Source: Skermania sp. ID1734
GTDB lineage: Bacteria > Actinomycetota > Actinomycetes > Mycobacteriales > Mycobacteriaceae
Direction: 5' to 3'
Assembly: GCF_007489285.1 (NCBI RefSeq)
Contig: NZ_VLIY01000015.1
Location: 1-64,000 of the forward strand
Length of the DNA stretch: 64,000 bases
Shown here: piece after piece, positions 8,398 through 17,659 of the stretch
How the letters are laid out: the number at the start of each line of letters is the position of its first letter
Position numbering within the stretch: the first letter of the stretch is position 1
The notes under the pieces: generated by a model
What the model was told of the DNA's origin: nothing
Seen by the model: the letters and a program-made list of their open reading frames with translations, nothing else
Databases searched by the model: none
Made by a program: the position numbers and the translations under genes

Positions 8398-9213
8398 ATG
8401 ACGCAACCTCCGCAGAGACTGTCGTTTCGGTCCGACGAGATCGCTGAGGAAGCCGTTGACCGACTGGTCGAAGTCCTTGACCTGCAAGCGGGTCTACCAG
8501 GCATTCAGCGGCTGCGGGCCTGGGAACGCTCAGCGTTGGCGGTTCGGCCCGGCGAACGTGCGCTCGACGTGGGCTCCGGCACCGGCTCCGAGGTGCAACA
8601 CCTGGCAGACTTGGTGGGACCGGATGGCGACGCAGTGGGTGTCGAACCGAACGACTGGATGCGCACGGTTGCGGAAGAGCGCGCGGCGCAAGCCAGTTCG
8701 CGGGCCCGTTTCGTGTCCGGGCTCGCCAGCGACCTACCGTTCGCGGACGGCGCCTTCGACATCGTGCGCTGTGAGCGAGTCTTTCAGCACCTGAACGAAC
8801 CCGAACTCGCGGCGACGGAGATCGCGCGGGTCCTGCGGCCGGGTGGACGCACAGTCGTCACCGACACTGACTGGGAGACAGCGATTCTGCATCCTCTCGA
8901 TCGGGAAATCGCCGCAGCGGTCGCCGAGATGATGTTGGCGAACATGACCAACCCGCGATCGGGGCGCCGTCTTCCCGGACTGCTCACCGCGGCCGGCCTC
9001 ACAGTCGAGGACGTCGGATCACAGGCGCTGATTTGGCCCGCATCGGTGGTCGAGGGCCCCTTCGTTCAGATGATGATGGCGCAGTCGATCGAAAGCGGCA
9101 TCCTCGCCGAGGAGCAGGCGGCACGACTCCTCGCAGATTTGCGCGCCGGCGTGGCGCGCGGTGACTTTCATATGTCGGTGACCATGTTCGCGGTGTTGGC
9201 AACAAAAGGCTAG
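8398..9213 (+). CDS. class I SAM-dependent methyltransferase
   Basis: The 271-aa protein shows the Rossmann-type methyltransferase fold. Motif I is ALDVGSGTGSEVQHLA (about residue 57), the acidic residue ending strand 2 is in VGVEPNDWM, motif II is LPFADGAFDIVRCERV, and motif III is RVLRPGGRTVVTDTDW. This is the Methyltransf_11 pattern of small-molecule methyltransferases. The substrate cannot be read from sequence. It starts 9 bp after the PH-domain gene and ends 25 bp before the convergent lipoprotein gene. Confidence 0.85.
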   Translation: MTQPPQRLSFRSDEIAEEAVDRLVEVLDLQAGLPGIQRLRAWERSALAVRPGERALDVGSGTGSEVQHLADLVGPDGDAVGVEPNDWMRTVAEERAAQASSRARFVSGLASDLPFADGAFDIVRCERVFQHLNEPELAATEIARVLRPGGRTVVTDTDWETAILHPLDREIAAAVAEMMLANMTNPRSGRRLPGLLTAAGLTVEDVGSQALIWPASVVEGPFVQMMMAQSIESGILAEEQAARLLADLRAGVARGDFHMSVTMFAVLATKG

Positions 9214-9238
9214 GTCAAACATCGCGCCAAAGTTGTTG

Positions 9239-9886
9239 CTAGTGCGCTAAATACAGCACGACCTGAGTTTTGCCCGCCGAGTCCTTGTGTGATTCCACCG
9301 CGAGTGGTGTCTGGCTCGCCGTCCCAATGCCGAAGGTGGTGACCCCCTCGAACGAACCGGCGAACACGATCTGACGAAGCGACTGATAGTCGTCGCCGGC
9401 GGTGAAGGTGAAGTTGTGGAACTTCGCGATGTCGGCGGCCGGCGCTTTGATCGACACCTGCACTTCTGCGCCGCCGTCGACGGGAATCACCCGCCCTGAT
9501 CCTGCCTGCGTGACCTGCGGAACGTAGGCGGCGCGATACCCGACCGGATCTGACGTGTCCAACTGGAACGTCACGGTATCGAAGCACCGGCCCGGCTTCG
9601 GCACTACGTCGGAGACGGTGCCGGTGGTGATGGGGTGGTCCGGCCCGCCGCCGTCGGGCAGCGTGTTCCAGGTGGCGACGTTCAGGCCGTCTTCGACGCA
9701 GCCGTCGAGGCTTGGGAGTGAGTTGATCGGGGTGCTGCTGACCGACGATGTCGGGAAAGCCGTGCCGGTCGGCTTGCTCGACGTTGCAGATGTCGTCGGG
9801 CTCGCGGACTGCTGGGTGTTGCCCGAACAGGCGGCGAGCACGATGGCCAATAGTGCTGTCGCAGCGGCAAGTTTCGTCGGCGCCAT
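9239..9886 (-). CDS. secreted lipoprotein with an AMIN-like domain
   Basis: The 215-aa precursor has a signal peptide (MAPTKLAAATALLAIVLAA) ending in a lipobox with LAAC, so Cys20 should be lipidated and the protein anchored outside the membrane. A Ser/Thr/Pro linker (about 21 to 55) follows. The domain after it (CFDTVTFQLDTSD, GYRAAYVPQVTQAGSG, VPVDGG-type strand, then FAGSFEGVTTFGIG) fits AMIN-like beta domains thought to bind cell-envelope polymers. ATG 9886 lies 5 bp after the ggt stop, so the two are one operon. The exact ligand is unknown. Confidence 0.75.
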   Translation of the reverse strand: MAPTKLAAATALLAIVLAACSGNTQQSASPTTSATSSKPTGTAFPTSSVSSTPINSLPSLDGCVEDGLNVATWNTLPDGGGPDHPITTGTVSDVVPKPGRCFDTVTFQLDTSDPVGYRAAYVPQVTQAGSGRVIPVDGGAEVQVSIKAPAADIAKFHNFTFTAGDDYQSLRQIVFAGSFEGVTTFGIGTASQTPLAVESHKDSAGKTQVVLYLAH

Positions 9887-9891
9887 ATCCG

Positions 9892-11817
9892 CTATCCTGC
9901 CGTGTCCCCGAGCACAATGCCGTCCCGACGCGGGTCCGCGCCGCCGATCCACCCGTCCCTGTCGCGTTGCAGCGCACTGAGCCCACTGGATTGCGGTGCC
10001 ACCGAAACCTGATGCCCCAGTTGCCGCAACCGCTGCACGAGGGGATCGTGGTCGCCGTTGTCGGTGGCATTGATATCCGGATGCTCGCCGCCGACTCCGG
10101 TCACCGGCGTGTTGGCCGCGCCGAAATCGACTGCGGAGACCGCTTGTTGCGGATCGAGACCCCAATCCAGCAGGTTCACCAGGGTTTTCACGACGAACTG
10201 GATGATCACCGCGCCGCCCGGTGAACCGGTGACGAGCTGCAGATTTTTGTGGTCGTCGAACACCAGCGTCGGCGACATGGAACTGCGGGGCCGCTTGCCC
10301 GGTTGGACCCGGTTGGCGATGGGTGTGCCATCCGGCGCGGTCGGCTGCGCCGAGAAGTCGGTGAGCTGATTGTTCAGCAGGAAGCCGTCGACCATGTGGA
10401 ACGAACCGAACGCAGACTCGATCGAGGTGGTCATCGACGCGGCATTGCCGTATTTGTCGACGATCGAAATGTGGCTGGTGCCATGCTCAGGCTGCTGCGG
10501 TGCCGGTGCGAGTGGCACCGGGCCAAGGTCGCCAGGCTGTGCGGTGCCCATCGAGTGGTCTGGGTTGATAAGGGCAGCACGCTTCTTCAAATAGTCAGGG
10601 TTGAGCAGCGTTTGCGGTGAATTGCCAGGCAGCGGCACAAAATCCGAGTCCGCGATGTATTTGTCGCGGTCCGCGTAGGCCAACCGTTCGGCTTCGGAGA
10701 TGAGGTGCACGGCCTCGGGGTTCGGGCGCCCGCCGTTGACGTCCATCGTGGTCGGTCGCAGCCTCGCGAGATCGAAGTTGCTCAGGATTCCCATGATCGA
10801 GCCGATCGTGATGCCGCCTGATGACGGGTTCGGCATTCCGCAGATCTGGTGGCCGCGGTACGGCTCACACACCGGCGTGCGCTTCTTGGCCTGGTAGGCC
10901 GCGAGGTCTTGCAACGTGATCTGGCCGGGCGTGCGCCCGCCGGATGTTGTGGCTGTCGTGTCGACGATGTCGCGGGCGATGGCGCCGTGATAGAAGGCGT
11001 CGGCGCCGTCGGTGGCGATGGCGCCCAGGGTCTTCGCCAGCGCTGGGTCGGTGATCGTGGTTCCGGCCTTTTTCGGTGTTGCGTCGGCGTTGAGGAAATA
11101 GGCGCGTGCGGTCGGGTCGGCGGCCAGCGACGACGCGGACTCGGCGATCTGTTCGGCCATCCGGGGACTGATCGCAAAGCCGTTGTCGGCAAGGTTGATT
11201 GCCGGGTCGAAGAGGTCGTGCCACGGTTGTTTGCCGTGGTCGTGGTGCGCCAGCTCGAGCAGCCGCAGTACGCCGGGAACGCCGATGGAACGACCGCTGG
11301 CGCGCGTGTTCGGTTGCGGTTCACGGCGATCGGTGTCGCTGATCCAACGCAGGTAATTCTCGGTTGCGGACTGTGGTGCCGTCTCGCGGCCGTCGTAGGC
11401 ATCGACCTGTTTGGTGTTGGCGTCGTAATACAGCAGGAACGCGCCGCCGCCGATGCCGGAGGACTCTGGCTCCACGAGGTTCAGTACGGTCTGGGCGACG
11501 ATGAGGGCGTCGGCTGCCGTGCCGCCGGCGTCGAGGACCTTGCACGCTGCCAACGTCGAGACCGGATTTGCCGTGGATACCGCGTAGGTCCGGGTGCGCA
11601 CCGGTGTCATTCCGGAGCGGTAGCCGGTCGCGATCTCGGGGTTGGTGGCCAGGTCGGTGGTGCCGCTGGCCCTCGAGACAGTGAGCATCGTGGCCTTGCC
11701 GGTCTCGGTGCAGGCCTGGCTGCTGGTGCTGCTGCTGCTGCTGCTCGAGCATGCGGTCAGGCACGCGACGGCGAGCACAGTGGCCAGGCCGAAGCTGCTG
11801 AGTCTCACCTTCGCCAT
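9892..11817 (-). CDS. ggt: gamma-glutamyltransferase, lipoprotein form
   Basis: Gamma-glutamyltranspeptidase cleaves or transfers the gamma-glutamyl group of glutathione-like thiols outside the cytoplasm. This 641-aa protein starts with a lipoprotein signal (MAKVRLSSFGLATVLAVAC, then LTAC) and a Ser-rich linker. The large subunit contains EPESSGIGGGAFLLYYD and YDGRETAP. Autoprocessing and catalysis should use the Thr of HGTSHISIVDKYGNA. The oxyanion region includes RPRSSMSPTLVF and TGSPGG. ATG 11817 was chosen because it places the signal peptide at the N-terminus. It is operonic with the AMIN-like lipoprotein and divergent from the PadR gene. Confidence 0.93.
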   Translation of the reverse strand: MAKVRLSSFGLATVLAVACLTACSSSSSSSTSSQACTETGKATMLTVSRASGTTDLATNPEIATGYRSGMTPVRTRTYAVSTANPVSTLAACKVLDAGGTAADALIVAQTVLNLVEPESSGIGGGAFLLYYDANTKQVDAYDGRETAPQSATENYLRWISDTDRREPQPNTRASGRSIGVPGVLRLLELAHHDHGKQPWHDLFDPAINLADNGFAISPRMAEQIAESASSLAADPTARAYFLNADATPKKAGTTITDPALAKTLGAIATDGADAFYHGAIARDIVDTTATTSGGRTPGQITLQDLAAYQAKKRTPVCEPYRGHQICGMPNPSSGGITIGSIMGILSNFDLARLRPTTMDVNGGRPNPEAVHLISEAERLAYADRDKYIADSDFVPLPGNSPQTLLNPDYLKKRAALINPDHSMGTAQPGDLGPVPLAPAPQQPEHGTSHISIVDKYGNAASMTTSIESAFGSFHMVDGFLLNNQLTDFSAQPTAPDGTPIANRVQPGKRPRSSMSPTLVFDDHKNLQLVTGSPGGAVIIQFVVKTLVNLLDWGLDPQQAVSAVDFGAANTPVTGVGGEHPDINATDNGDHDPLVQRLRQLGHQVSVAPQSSGLSALQRDRDGWIGGADPRRDGIVLGDTAG

Positions 11818-11848
11818 GCTGACGAGTGTCACGTTCCCCACGCTAACC

Positions 11849-11912
11849 CGGTGATCACGAGCAAACGGCGAGCTGTACGGCGTAAGAATGGGACTTTTGC
11901 TCGTGATCACCG
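11849..11912. repeat. 17-bp perfect inverted repeat between ggt and the PadR gene
   Basis: CGGTGATCACGAGCAAA (11849-11865) and TTTGCTCGTGATCACCG (11896-11912) are perfect arms around a 30-bp spacer, in the divergent gap. A close single copy occurs before uvrC (13749-13767). It may be a regulator-binding pair or a dispersed genomic repeat. Confidence 0.65.
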
Positions 11913-11951
11913 CGCGGGCATGCATAGGGCTGCTAGCCTTGGGGCACTAGG

Positions 11952-11966
11952 CATAGGAGTTCTATG
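11952..11966. promoter_or_regulatory. CATAG-N5-CTATG inverted repeat over the padR start
   Basis: CATAG (11952-11956) and CTATG (11962-11966) flank GAGTT, and the right arm contains the ATG. PadR proteins usually repress their own genes through short palindromes, so this is a candidate autoregulatory site. Confidence 0.35.
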
Positions 11967-12326
11967 TATATCGACAAAGACTTGGTGGCCGCGTCTGCGA
12001 CGCCGCTGGTGCTCGGAATTCTCGCCGACGGCGAGTCCTACGGTTACGCGATTCTCAAACGCGTCAAAGAGCTTTCCGGCGGGCGCATGCAGTGGACCGA
12101 CGGAATGCTTTATCCGCTGCTGCACCGTTTGGAACGGTCCGGGTACGTGTCTGCGTCCTGGGGGAGCTCCGACGCCGGGCGGCGACGCAAGCACTACGAA
12201 ATCACCGATGCGGGCAGGCGAGCGCTCGCTGAACGACGCAGCCAATGGGACGTCGTGGCGGATGCGCTGGATCAGGTGTGGCGCTGCGCCCAGTTGCCGC
12301 CGGCGCCAGCGGGTGGTTGGTCGTGA
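11964..12326 (+). CDS. PadR-family transcriptional regulator
   Basis: The 120-aa protein is a winged-helix repressor. It shows ATPLVLGILADGESYGYAI, RMQWTDGMLYPLLHRLERS and WGSSDAGRRRKHYEITDAG, the classic PadR sequence, with a short C-terminal dimerisation helix. ATG 11964 is preceded by AGGAGT. Its stop overlaps the GTG of the following membrane protein gene. PadR genes paired with permease-prefix membrane proteins are common in actinobacteria and normally regulate that partner. Confidence 0.9.
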   Translation: MYIDKDLVAASATPLVLGILADGESYGYAILKRVKELSGGRMQWTDGMLYPLLHRLERSGYVSASWGSSDAGRRRKHYEITDAGRRALAERRSQWDVVADALDQVWRCAQLPPAPAGGWS

Positions 12327-13672
12327 CGGACACCGACGCAGTGCTGGAATCGCAGATCGGCCAGTGGCGTGGCTACGTCGAACGACATCATGCCATCTCG
12401 GCAGCCGACGCCGACGAGATGGAAGACCATCTGCGCGACCAGATTTCGGACCTGTCGGCACTCGGGCTACAGGCCGACGAGGCGTTCCTGGTTGCGGTGA
12501 AGCGGATGGGCAGCGTCGATACCATCTCCCGCGAGTTCGCGCGTGAGCATTCCGATCGGCTCTGGAAGCAGCTTGTGCTCGTGCCCGCCGCCTCCGACCG
12601 CGCCGATCGCGGGTCCCGGCGCGAGCTCTTCGTCGTTCTCGCGTTGGCTGTCGCAGCGGCCATCGCGGTGAAGGTCGGCTGGGCAGTGCTGCACGACGAC
12701 CTGTTCGCGCGCAACGCCAGCCTGTTCGTGCTGCCTTTCCTCGCCGGATACTTCACGTGGAAGCGTCGACTGAATCCGCGCGTTGCCGCGGTGCTGGTGG
12801 TGCCCTTTGTGCTGGCGGCGGTGCTGTTGAACGCCTTCCCGTTCGATCCGCGCGGATCCACCGTGGTGATCGCGTCGATCCATGCGCCGATCGCCCTGTG
12901 GTTTGCCGTCGGTCTGGCCTATGTCGGCGGCGAGTGGCGGTCGGACCGTCGCCGGATGGACTTTGTCCGGTTCACCGGTGAATGGTTTGTCTACCTGACC
13001 CTGCTGGCGCTCGGCGGCGGCGTCTTGACGGGTCTGACCGTTGGCGCCTTCACCGCGCTGGGTCTCGATGCCAATGGGGCGATAGAGGATTGGGTGCTGC
13101 CCTTCGGCGCGGCCGGAGCCGTGATTGTCGCGGCGTGGCTGGTCGAAGCGAAGCAGAACGTTGTGGAAAACATCGCGCCGGTTCTCACTCGGGTGTTCAC
13201 GCCGATCACGATCCTGATGCTGGCCGTGTTGGTTGGCGGGTTCGCAACCACAGGCAGCGTTATCGATGTCGACCGCAGCCTGTTGATCCTGATGGATCTC
13301 ATCCTGGTCGTCGTACTGGGGCTGTTGCTGTATGCGATTTCGGCACGCGATCCGCACCTGCCGCCGGACATGTTCGATCGGTTGCAACTGGTCCTCGTCG
13401 TGCTCGCGCTCGTGCTCGACGCACTCATGCTGGCGGCGATGCTGAGCCGGATCGCCGAGTTCGGCATGACCGCAAACAAGGCGGCGGCGCTCGGGTTGAA
13501 TCTCGTCTTGCTCGTCAATCTCGGTTGGGCCGCCTGGCTCGGTTTCGGCTTCGTCCGCGCCCGCCACGGCTTCAGCGCCACCGAGCGCTGGCAGACGCGC
13601 TACCTGCCCGTCTTCGGGGCCTGGGCAGCACTTGTCGTGGGGCTGTTTCCGCCGGTGTTCGACTTCGCCTAG
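12323..13672 (+). CDS. permease-prefix-domain multi-pass membrane protein
   Basis: Residues 1 to about 85 (HHAISAADADEMEDHLRDQ, FLVAVKRMGSVDTISREFA) match the soluble permease prefix domain found in front of transporter-like proteins with PadR partners. The rest of the 449-aa product has about ten hydrophobic segments, for example LFVVLALAVAAAIAVKVGW, LLALGGGVLTGLTVGAF and LVLLVNLGWAAWLGFGFV. No transporter catalytic motif is visible, so substrate and function are unknown. GTG 12323 overlaps the padR stop (GTGA), and this start places the prefix domain at the N-terminus. Confidence 0.75.
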   Translation: MTDTDAVLESQIGQWRGYVERHHAISAADADEMEDHLRDQISDLSALGLQADEAFLVAVKRMGSVDTISREFAREHSDRLWKQLVLVPAASDRADRGSRRELFVVLALAVAAAIAVKVGWAVLHDDLFARNASLFVLPFLAGYFTWKRRLNPRVAAVLVVPFVLAAVLLNAFPFDPRGSTVVIASIHAPIALWFAVGLAYVGGEWRSDRRRMDFVRFTGEWFVYLTLLALGGGVLTGLTVGAFTALGLDANGAIEDWVLPFGAAGAVIVAAWLVEAKQNVVENIAPVLTRVFTPITILMLAVLVGGFATTGSVIDVDRSLLILMDLILVVVLGLLLYAISARDPHLPPDMFDRLQLVLVVLALVLDALMLAAMLSRIAEFGMTANKAAALGLNLVLLVNLGWAAWLGFGFVRARHGFSATERWQTRYLPVFGAWAALVVGLFPPVFDFA

Positions 13673-13748
13673 CGAGGCCGGCCCCGAGCTGCACACGGTT
13701 GCCACGACACCGAACAAATGGTCGCTAATCGGGGCAAACTTCGCGCCA

Positions 13749-13767
13749 TTTGCTCGTGATCAACGCG
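13749..13767 (+). repeat. copy of the TTTGCTCGTGATCA motif before uvrC
   Basis: TTTGCTCGTGATCAACGCG differs at one base from the right arm of the ggt-padR inverted repeat (11896-11912). A more distant version (GTTTGCTCGTCATCGGCGC) follows ctaB near 35597. Confidence 0.5.
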
Positions 13768-13803
13768 GGGAGTGGGCGGGGCGATCCTGTCGGTCCGGAT
13801 GAC

Positions 13804-13809
13804 TAACCT
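13804..13809 (+). promoter_or_regulatory. -10 box TAACCT of a probable leaderless uvrC promoter
   Basis: TAACCT fits the mycobacterial TANNNT -10 pattern and lies 7 bp before GTG 13817, so transcription would begin at or next to the start codon. Confidence 0.4.
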
Positions 13810-13816
13810 GGTAGTC

Positions 13817-15775
13817 GTGCCAGACCCCGCCACCTACCGGCCCGCCCCGGGCTCGATTCCCGTCGAACCTGGTGTCTACAAGTTCCGCGACGTCCATGGC
13901 CGGGTCATCTACGTGGGCAAGGCAAAGAGCTTGCGGGCGCGGCTGAGCAACTACTTCGCGGATGTGGCGTCACTGCATCCACGCACCAGGCAAATGGTCA
14001 CCACGGCCGCGAGCGTCGAATGGACCGTCGTCTCCACCGAAGTCGAAGCGCTGCAGCTCGAATACAACTGGATCAAAGAGTTCGACCCGCGGTTCAACGT
14101 CCGCTACCGCGACGACAAGACGTATCCGGTGCTCGCCGTGACCCTCAACGAGGAGTACCCGCGGCTGTTCGTCTACCGCGGACCGCGCCGCAAAGGCGTC
14201 CGCTACTTCGGTCCCTATGCGCACGCGTGGGCGATTCGGGAAACGCTCGACCTGCTGCTGCGGGTCTTCCCGGCACGCACCTGCTCCAACGGAGTGTTCA
14301 AGCGGCACAGCCAGATCGGGCGGCCGTGCCTGCTCGGATACATCGACAAGTGTTCGGCGCCGTGTGTCGGGCGGGTGAGCGCCGCGCAGCACCGCGAGAT
14401 CGTCAACGACTTCTGCGACTTTCTCGCCGGCAAGACCGACCGGATGGTCCGCCAACTCGAAAACCGGATGCAAGAGGCCGCAACCGAACTCGACTTCGAA
14501 ACGGCCGCCCGGCTCCGCGACGACGTAGGCGCACTACGCCGGGCGCTGGAGAAGCAGGCCGTGGTCCTGGGCAGCGGCACCGACGCCGACGTGGTCGCCT
14601 TCGCCACCGACGACCTCGAGGTGGCCGTGCAGGTGTTCCACGTGCGCGGGGGACGGGTGCGCGGGCAGCGCGGCTGGGTTGTCGACAAGGCCGGCGAGGC
14701 CGTCGAACCCGGCGTGGCCGAACGCTCCGGCGGTGACCTGCCCGAATTGGTCGAGCAGTTCCTGACCCAGTTCTACGGCGAACAGGCCGCGCACGCAGAG
14801 AATGTCGACGAGTTCGACCGGCCAGCCTCGGTGGTGCCGCGGGAGGTACTCGTCCCGGCGTTGCCGCGCAATGTCGACGAGGTGGGGCAGTGGCTGAGCG
14901 GGCTGCGCGGATCCACGGTGCACATCAGGGTGCCGCAGCGCGGGGACAAGAAGGCGCTCGCCGAGACGGTGCACCGCAACGCCATGGAGGCGCTGGCGCA
15001 GCACAAGCTCAAACGGGCTAGCGATTTCAACGCCAGATCTGCGGCGCTGCAGGGCATTCAGGAGGCATTGGAACTCGACAGCGCGCCGCTGCGCATTGAA
15101 TGTGTGGACATCAGCCACGTGCAGGGCACCGATGTGGTGGCGTCCCTGGTGGTGTTCGAGGACGGACTGCCGCGCAAGTCTGACTATCGGCATTATGCGA
15201 TCAAAGAGGCGGCGGGCGAGGGACGTTCGGACGATGTCGGAAGTATTGCCGAGGTCACGCGCCGCCGGTTCGCTCGTATGCGGCGCGACGAAGAACCGTC
15301 GGTCATCGACGAAAAGACGGGCAAGCCAAAGCGGTTCGCGTATCCGCCGAACCTGTATGTCGTCGATGGCGGTGCCCCGCAGGTCGCGGCGGCGGCTGAG
15401 GTACTCGACGATCTCGGCATTACCGACGTCGCGGTCATCGGACTGGCCAAGCGGCTCGAAGAGGTATGGGTACCAGGCGAACCCGATCCGGTGATCCTGC
15501 CGCGCAACAGCGAATCACTGTTCCTGTTGCAGCGCGTGCGCGATGAAGCGCACCGTTTCGCGATCACGTTCCACCGCAGCAAGCGATCACGACGCATGAC
15601 AGCATCCGCGCTCGATTCCATCCGTGGACTGGGCGAGACCCGTCGGACCGCGCTCGTCATGCATTTCGGCTCGGTAGCGAACCTGAAAAAGGCGAGTGTG
15701 GAGGAGATTGCCGAGGTGCCCGGCATCGGGTTGAACACCGCCAAGGCGGTGCTCGCCGCACTCAGCGCTGAATAG
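13817..15775 (+). CDS. uvrC: UvrABC excinuclease subunit C
   Basis: UvrC makes both incisions during nucleotide excision repair of bulky DNA damage, with UvrA and UvrB. The 652-aa product has the GIY-YIG nuclease at about 16 to 95 ([26 protein letters not shown]), a UVR motif at about 220 to 255 ([19 protein letters not shown]) and the RNase H-like second nuclease in the middle ([19 protein letters not shown]). Tandem helix-hairpin-helix motifs lie at the C-terminus ([27 protein letters not shown]). GTG 13817 gives [15 protein letters not shown], as in other mycobacteria; the upstream in-frame codons are leader. Its end overlaps the convergent pseudogene by 14 bp. Confidence 0.97.
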   Translation: MPDPATYRPAPGSIPVEPGVYKFRDVHGRVIYVGKAKSLRARLSNYFADVASLHPRTRQMVTTAASVEWTVVSTEVEALQLEYNWIKEFDPRFNVRYRDDKTYPVLAVTLNEEYPRLFVYRGPRRKGVRYFGPYAHAWAIRETLDLLLRVFPARTCSNGVFKRHSQIGRPCLLGYIDKCSAPCVGRVSAAQHREIVNDFCDFLAGKTDRMVRQLENRMQEAATELDFETAARLRDDVGALRRALEKQAVVLGSGTDADVVAFATDDLEVAVQVFHVRGGRVRGQRGWVVDKAGEAVEPGVAERSGGDLPELVEQFLTQFYGEQAAHAENVDEFDRPASVVPREVLVPALPRNVDEVGQWLSGLRGSTVHIRVPQRGDKKALAETVHRNAMEALAQHKLKRASDFNARSAALQGIQEALELDSAPLRIECVDISHVQGTDVVASLVVFEDGLPRKSDYRHYAIKEAAGEGRSDDVGSIAEVTRRRFARMRRDEEPSVIDEKTGKPKRFAYPPNLYVVDGGAPQVAAAAEVLDDLGITDVAVIGLAKRLEEVWVPGEPDPVILPRNSESLFLLQRVRDEAHRFAITFHRSKRSRRMTASALDSIRGLGETRRTALVMHFGSVANLKKASVEEIAEVPGIGLNTAKAVLAALSAE

Positions 15776-16674
15776 CCTGCCACGCCGAGTGCAACCGCTT
15801 GGCCCGCACCGATCCGGCGATTGCGAGCACCTGACGATCGCGCGCCCAGCGCTCACGCGTCTGGTCGTCGGCGCTGTGCCACAACGGATCGAGGTCGGCG
15901 AGGAGGGCTTCGAACGTGTCGAACAGCCCGCCGAGCGCGATGTGCACCGTCGGATCACTCGGTTCGGCCAGGGCTAAACCGCGGACCGCCGACGCACCAA
16001 AGACCAGCCGCTGCACTATGTCTCGCGGCCACTGGCATCGCCTGGCCACCTGTACCAGCCAGCCGTGCGTCGCCCCGAGCACGTGCAGGTCCTCGACGGT
16101 CCGGAAAGGCTTGAGGTAGCGGGCGAATCCATCGCCCGGGCAGATCTCGCGTTCGTCGACCGTGACGTTCTCGAACACGACCTCCGCGTGCGGCACCTCC
16201 GGAATGAAGGGCAGCGGCGGGCGATCCGTGAGCGTCACCCCCGACCGAGCCGAGTCGATCAACACCACGCGCAATTGATTGCGCCCCGCGGAATCCGTCC
16301 CGACGGTCGCGACAACCGCGAGTTGGGCGGGCGGCGGACCCACCGGTGACGAATGACTTCACGCCGTCGAGGCGCCAGCCGGCGCCGTCACGGGTCAGGG
16401 TGGTCTGGATGGCGGCGGGGTGACCACCGCCGGTTTCGGTCGCACACATCGCGGTCGCCGCTTCGCCGGCTCGGGGGAGCAGCGCCGCGAGTGCCCACCG
16501 ATATCCGGCCGCGAAGGCATAGCCGAGGCGGTCGGCGTGAAAGCCGCCGATGATCGCTCGGTCGATCGGCAGGTCGAACTCATGGTGTTCGCTGTGTCGC
16601 CACGCGTGGGCCACCGAGTCGAGGGGCGCGGGCGCCGGCGAAACAGTCAGGAGGTGTTGAAGCACGCTCTGCAC
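15762..16674 (-). pseudogene. acyl-CoA dehydrogenase-like protein, frameshifted
   Basis: The first half, read from GTG 16674 or 16665 (LTVSPAPAPLDSVAHAWRH, then DRLGYAFAAGYRWALAALL, ATAMCATETGGGHPAAI and GVKSFVTGG), resembles a shortened acyl-CoA dehydrogenase family of mycobacteria. It includes the flavin and substrate-contacting CATETGGGHP segment. About 110 residues in, near 16340, the frame shifts. The second half (PPAQLAVVATVGTD, PHAEVVFENVTVDERE, TVEDLHVLGATHGWL) continues in another frame to 15762. Joined, the protein would be about 305 residues. A G-rich run marks the shift point. Mutation and sequencing error cannot be told apart here. Confidence 0.75.
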
Positions 16675-16695
16675 CCGTCGACCGTATGTCAACGG

Positions 16696-16701
16696 TAGGG
16701 T
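16696..16701 (+). promoter_or_regulatory. candidate -10 box TAGGGT for rapZ-cuvA-whiA
   Basis: TAGGGT lies 53 bp upstream of the rapZ GTG. The same hexamer occurs 38 to 58 bp before gap, ctaB and tkt in this window. No convincing -35 element is visible. Confidence 0.35.
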
Positions 16702-16753
16702 TGCGTCGAAGTAACCGCGACACGGAGAACAGGTAAGGACCAGGGCGGCCGCA

Positions 16754-17659
16754 GTGGACCAGCAAGAGCGTGTGCAGCAGGCTGCCGATGGCGTCGATGT
16801 CGTTGTGGTGACTGGACTTTCGGGCGCCGGACGGGGCACGGCTGCGAAGGTGTTCGAAGACCTCGGCTGGTATGTCACCGACAACCTGCCCGCGGAGCTC
16901 ATCCCGCGGTTGATCAACCTGGGGCTCGAAATCGACCCGCCGATCCGCCGGCTCGTCGTGGTCATGGACGTTCGCAGCCGGTTCTTTACCAGCGATCTCA
17001 ACCGGGTGGTCAAGGAACTCGAGTCGCAGTCCGTGCACATGCGCCTGCTGTTTCTCGAGGCGTCCGACGACGTCCTGATTCGCCGGTTCAGTCACGTCCG
17101 ACGCCGCCACCCACTGCAGAGTGAGAGCCTCGACGGCACCCTGTCGGGCGGAATCGCGGAGGAACGCCGGATCCTGGCCGACGTGAAATCGGCGGCCGAT
17201 CTGGTGATCGACACGACCGCCCTGTCGATCCACGAACTGCGTCGCAAGATCGAGGAGGCCTACGGCGGCGCGACGCCGGACGCCCTACAGGTCACCGTGC
17301 AATCGTTCGGTTTCAAATACGGGGTTCCGATGGACGCCGATGTGATGCTGGATGTGCGCTTCCTGCCCAATCCCCATTGGATCCCCGAACTCCGCGAGCA
17401 CACCGGCCGCGAGGCTGTCGTCCGGGACTACGTGCTGTCCCGCGACGGCGCCGCGGAGTATTTGCGGACCGCGAACCATTTGGTCGAGCTGACCACGAAT
17501 GGCTACCTTCAAGAAGGCAAGCGATATATGACGATCGCGGTGGGGTGTACCGGGGGCAAGCACCGCAGCGTAGCGATTGCGGAGGCATTGGCAGACTTGG
17601 TAAGCGGCGACGAGAGCCATGCGGTGCGAGTGGTGCACCGCGATCTGGGGCGCGAATGA
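16754..17659 (+). CDS. rapZ: RapZ-family nucleotide-binding protein
   Basis: The 301-aa protein has an N-terminal P-loop (VVTGLSGAGRGTAAKVFED, about residues 18 to 36). A YVTDNLPAELIPRLINL segment follows, and the C-terminal domain carries GVPMDADVMLDVRFLPNPH, AVGCTGGKHRSVAIAEAL and RDL near the end. RapZ in E. coli is an RNA-binding adaptor in glucosamine-6-phosphate control; in actinobacteria the role is less clear. GTG 16754 lies shortly after AAGGAC. The gene overlaps cuvA by 4 bp, in the conserved rapZ-yvcK-whiA order of Gram-positive bacteria (Rv1421-Rv1423). Confidence 0.95.
   Translation: MDQQERVQQAADGVDVVVVTGLSGAGRGTAAKVFEDLGWYVTDNLPAELIPRLINLGLEIDPPIRRLVVVMDVRSRFFTSDLNRVVKELESQSVHMRLLFLEASDDVLIRRFSHVRRRHPLQSESLDGTLSGGIAEERRILADVKSAADLVIDTTALSIHELRRKIEEAYGGATPDALQVTVQSFGFKYGVPMDADVMLDVRFLPNPHWIPELREHTGREAVVRDYVLSRDGAAEYLRTANHLVELTTNGYLQEGKRYMTIAVGCTGGKHRSVAIAEALADLVSGDESHAVRVVHRDLGRE

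Noticed and set aside
10849-12546. 565-aa forward open frame opposite ggt
   Set aside because: Shadow of the ggt reading frame in high-GC DNA; composition is unlike a protein and ggt is certain.
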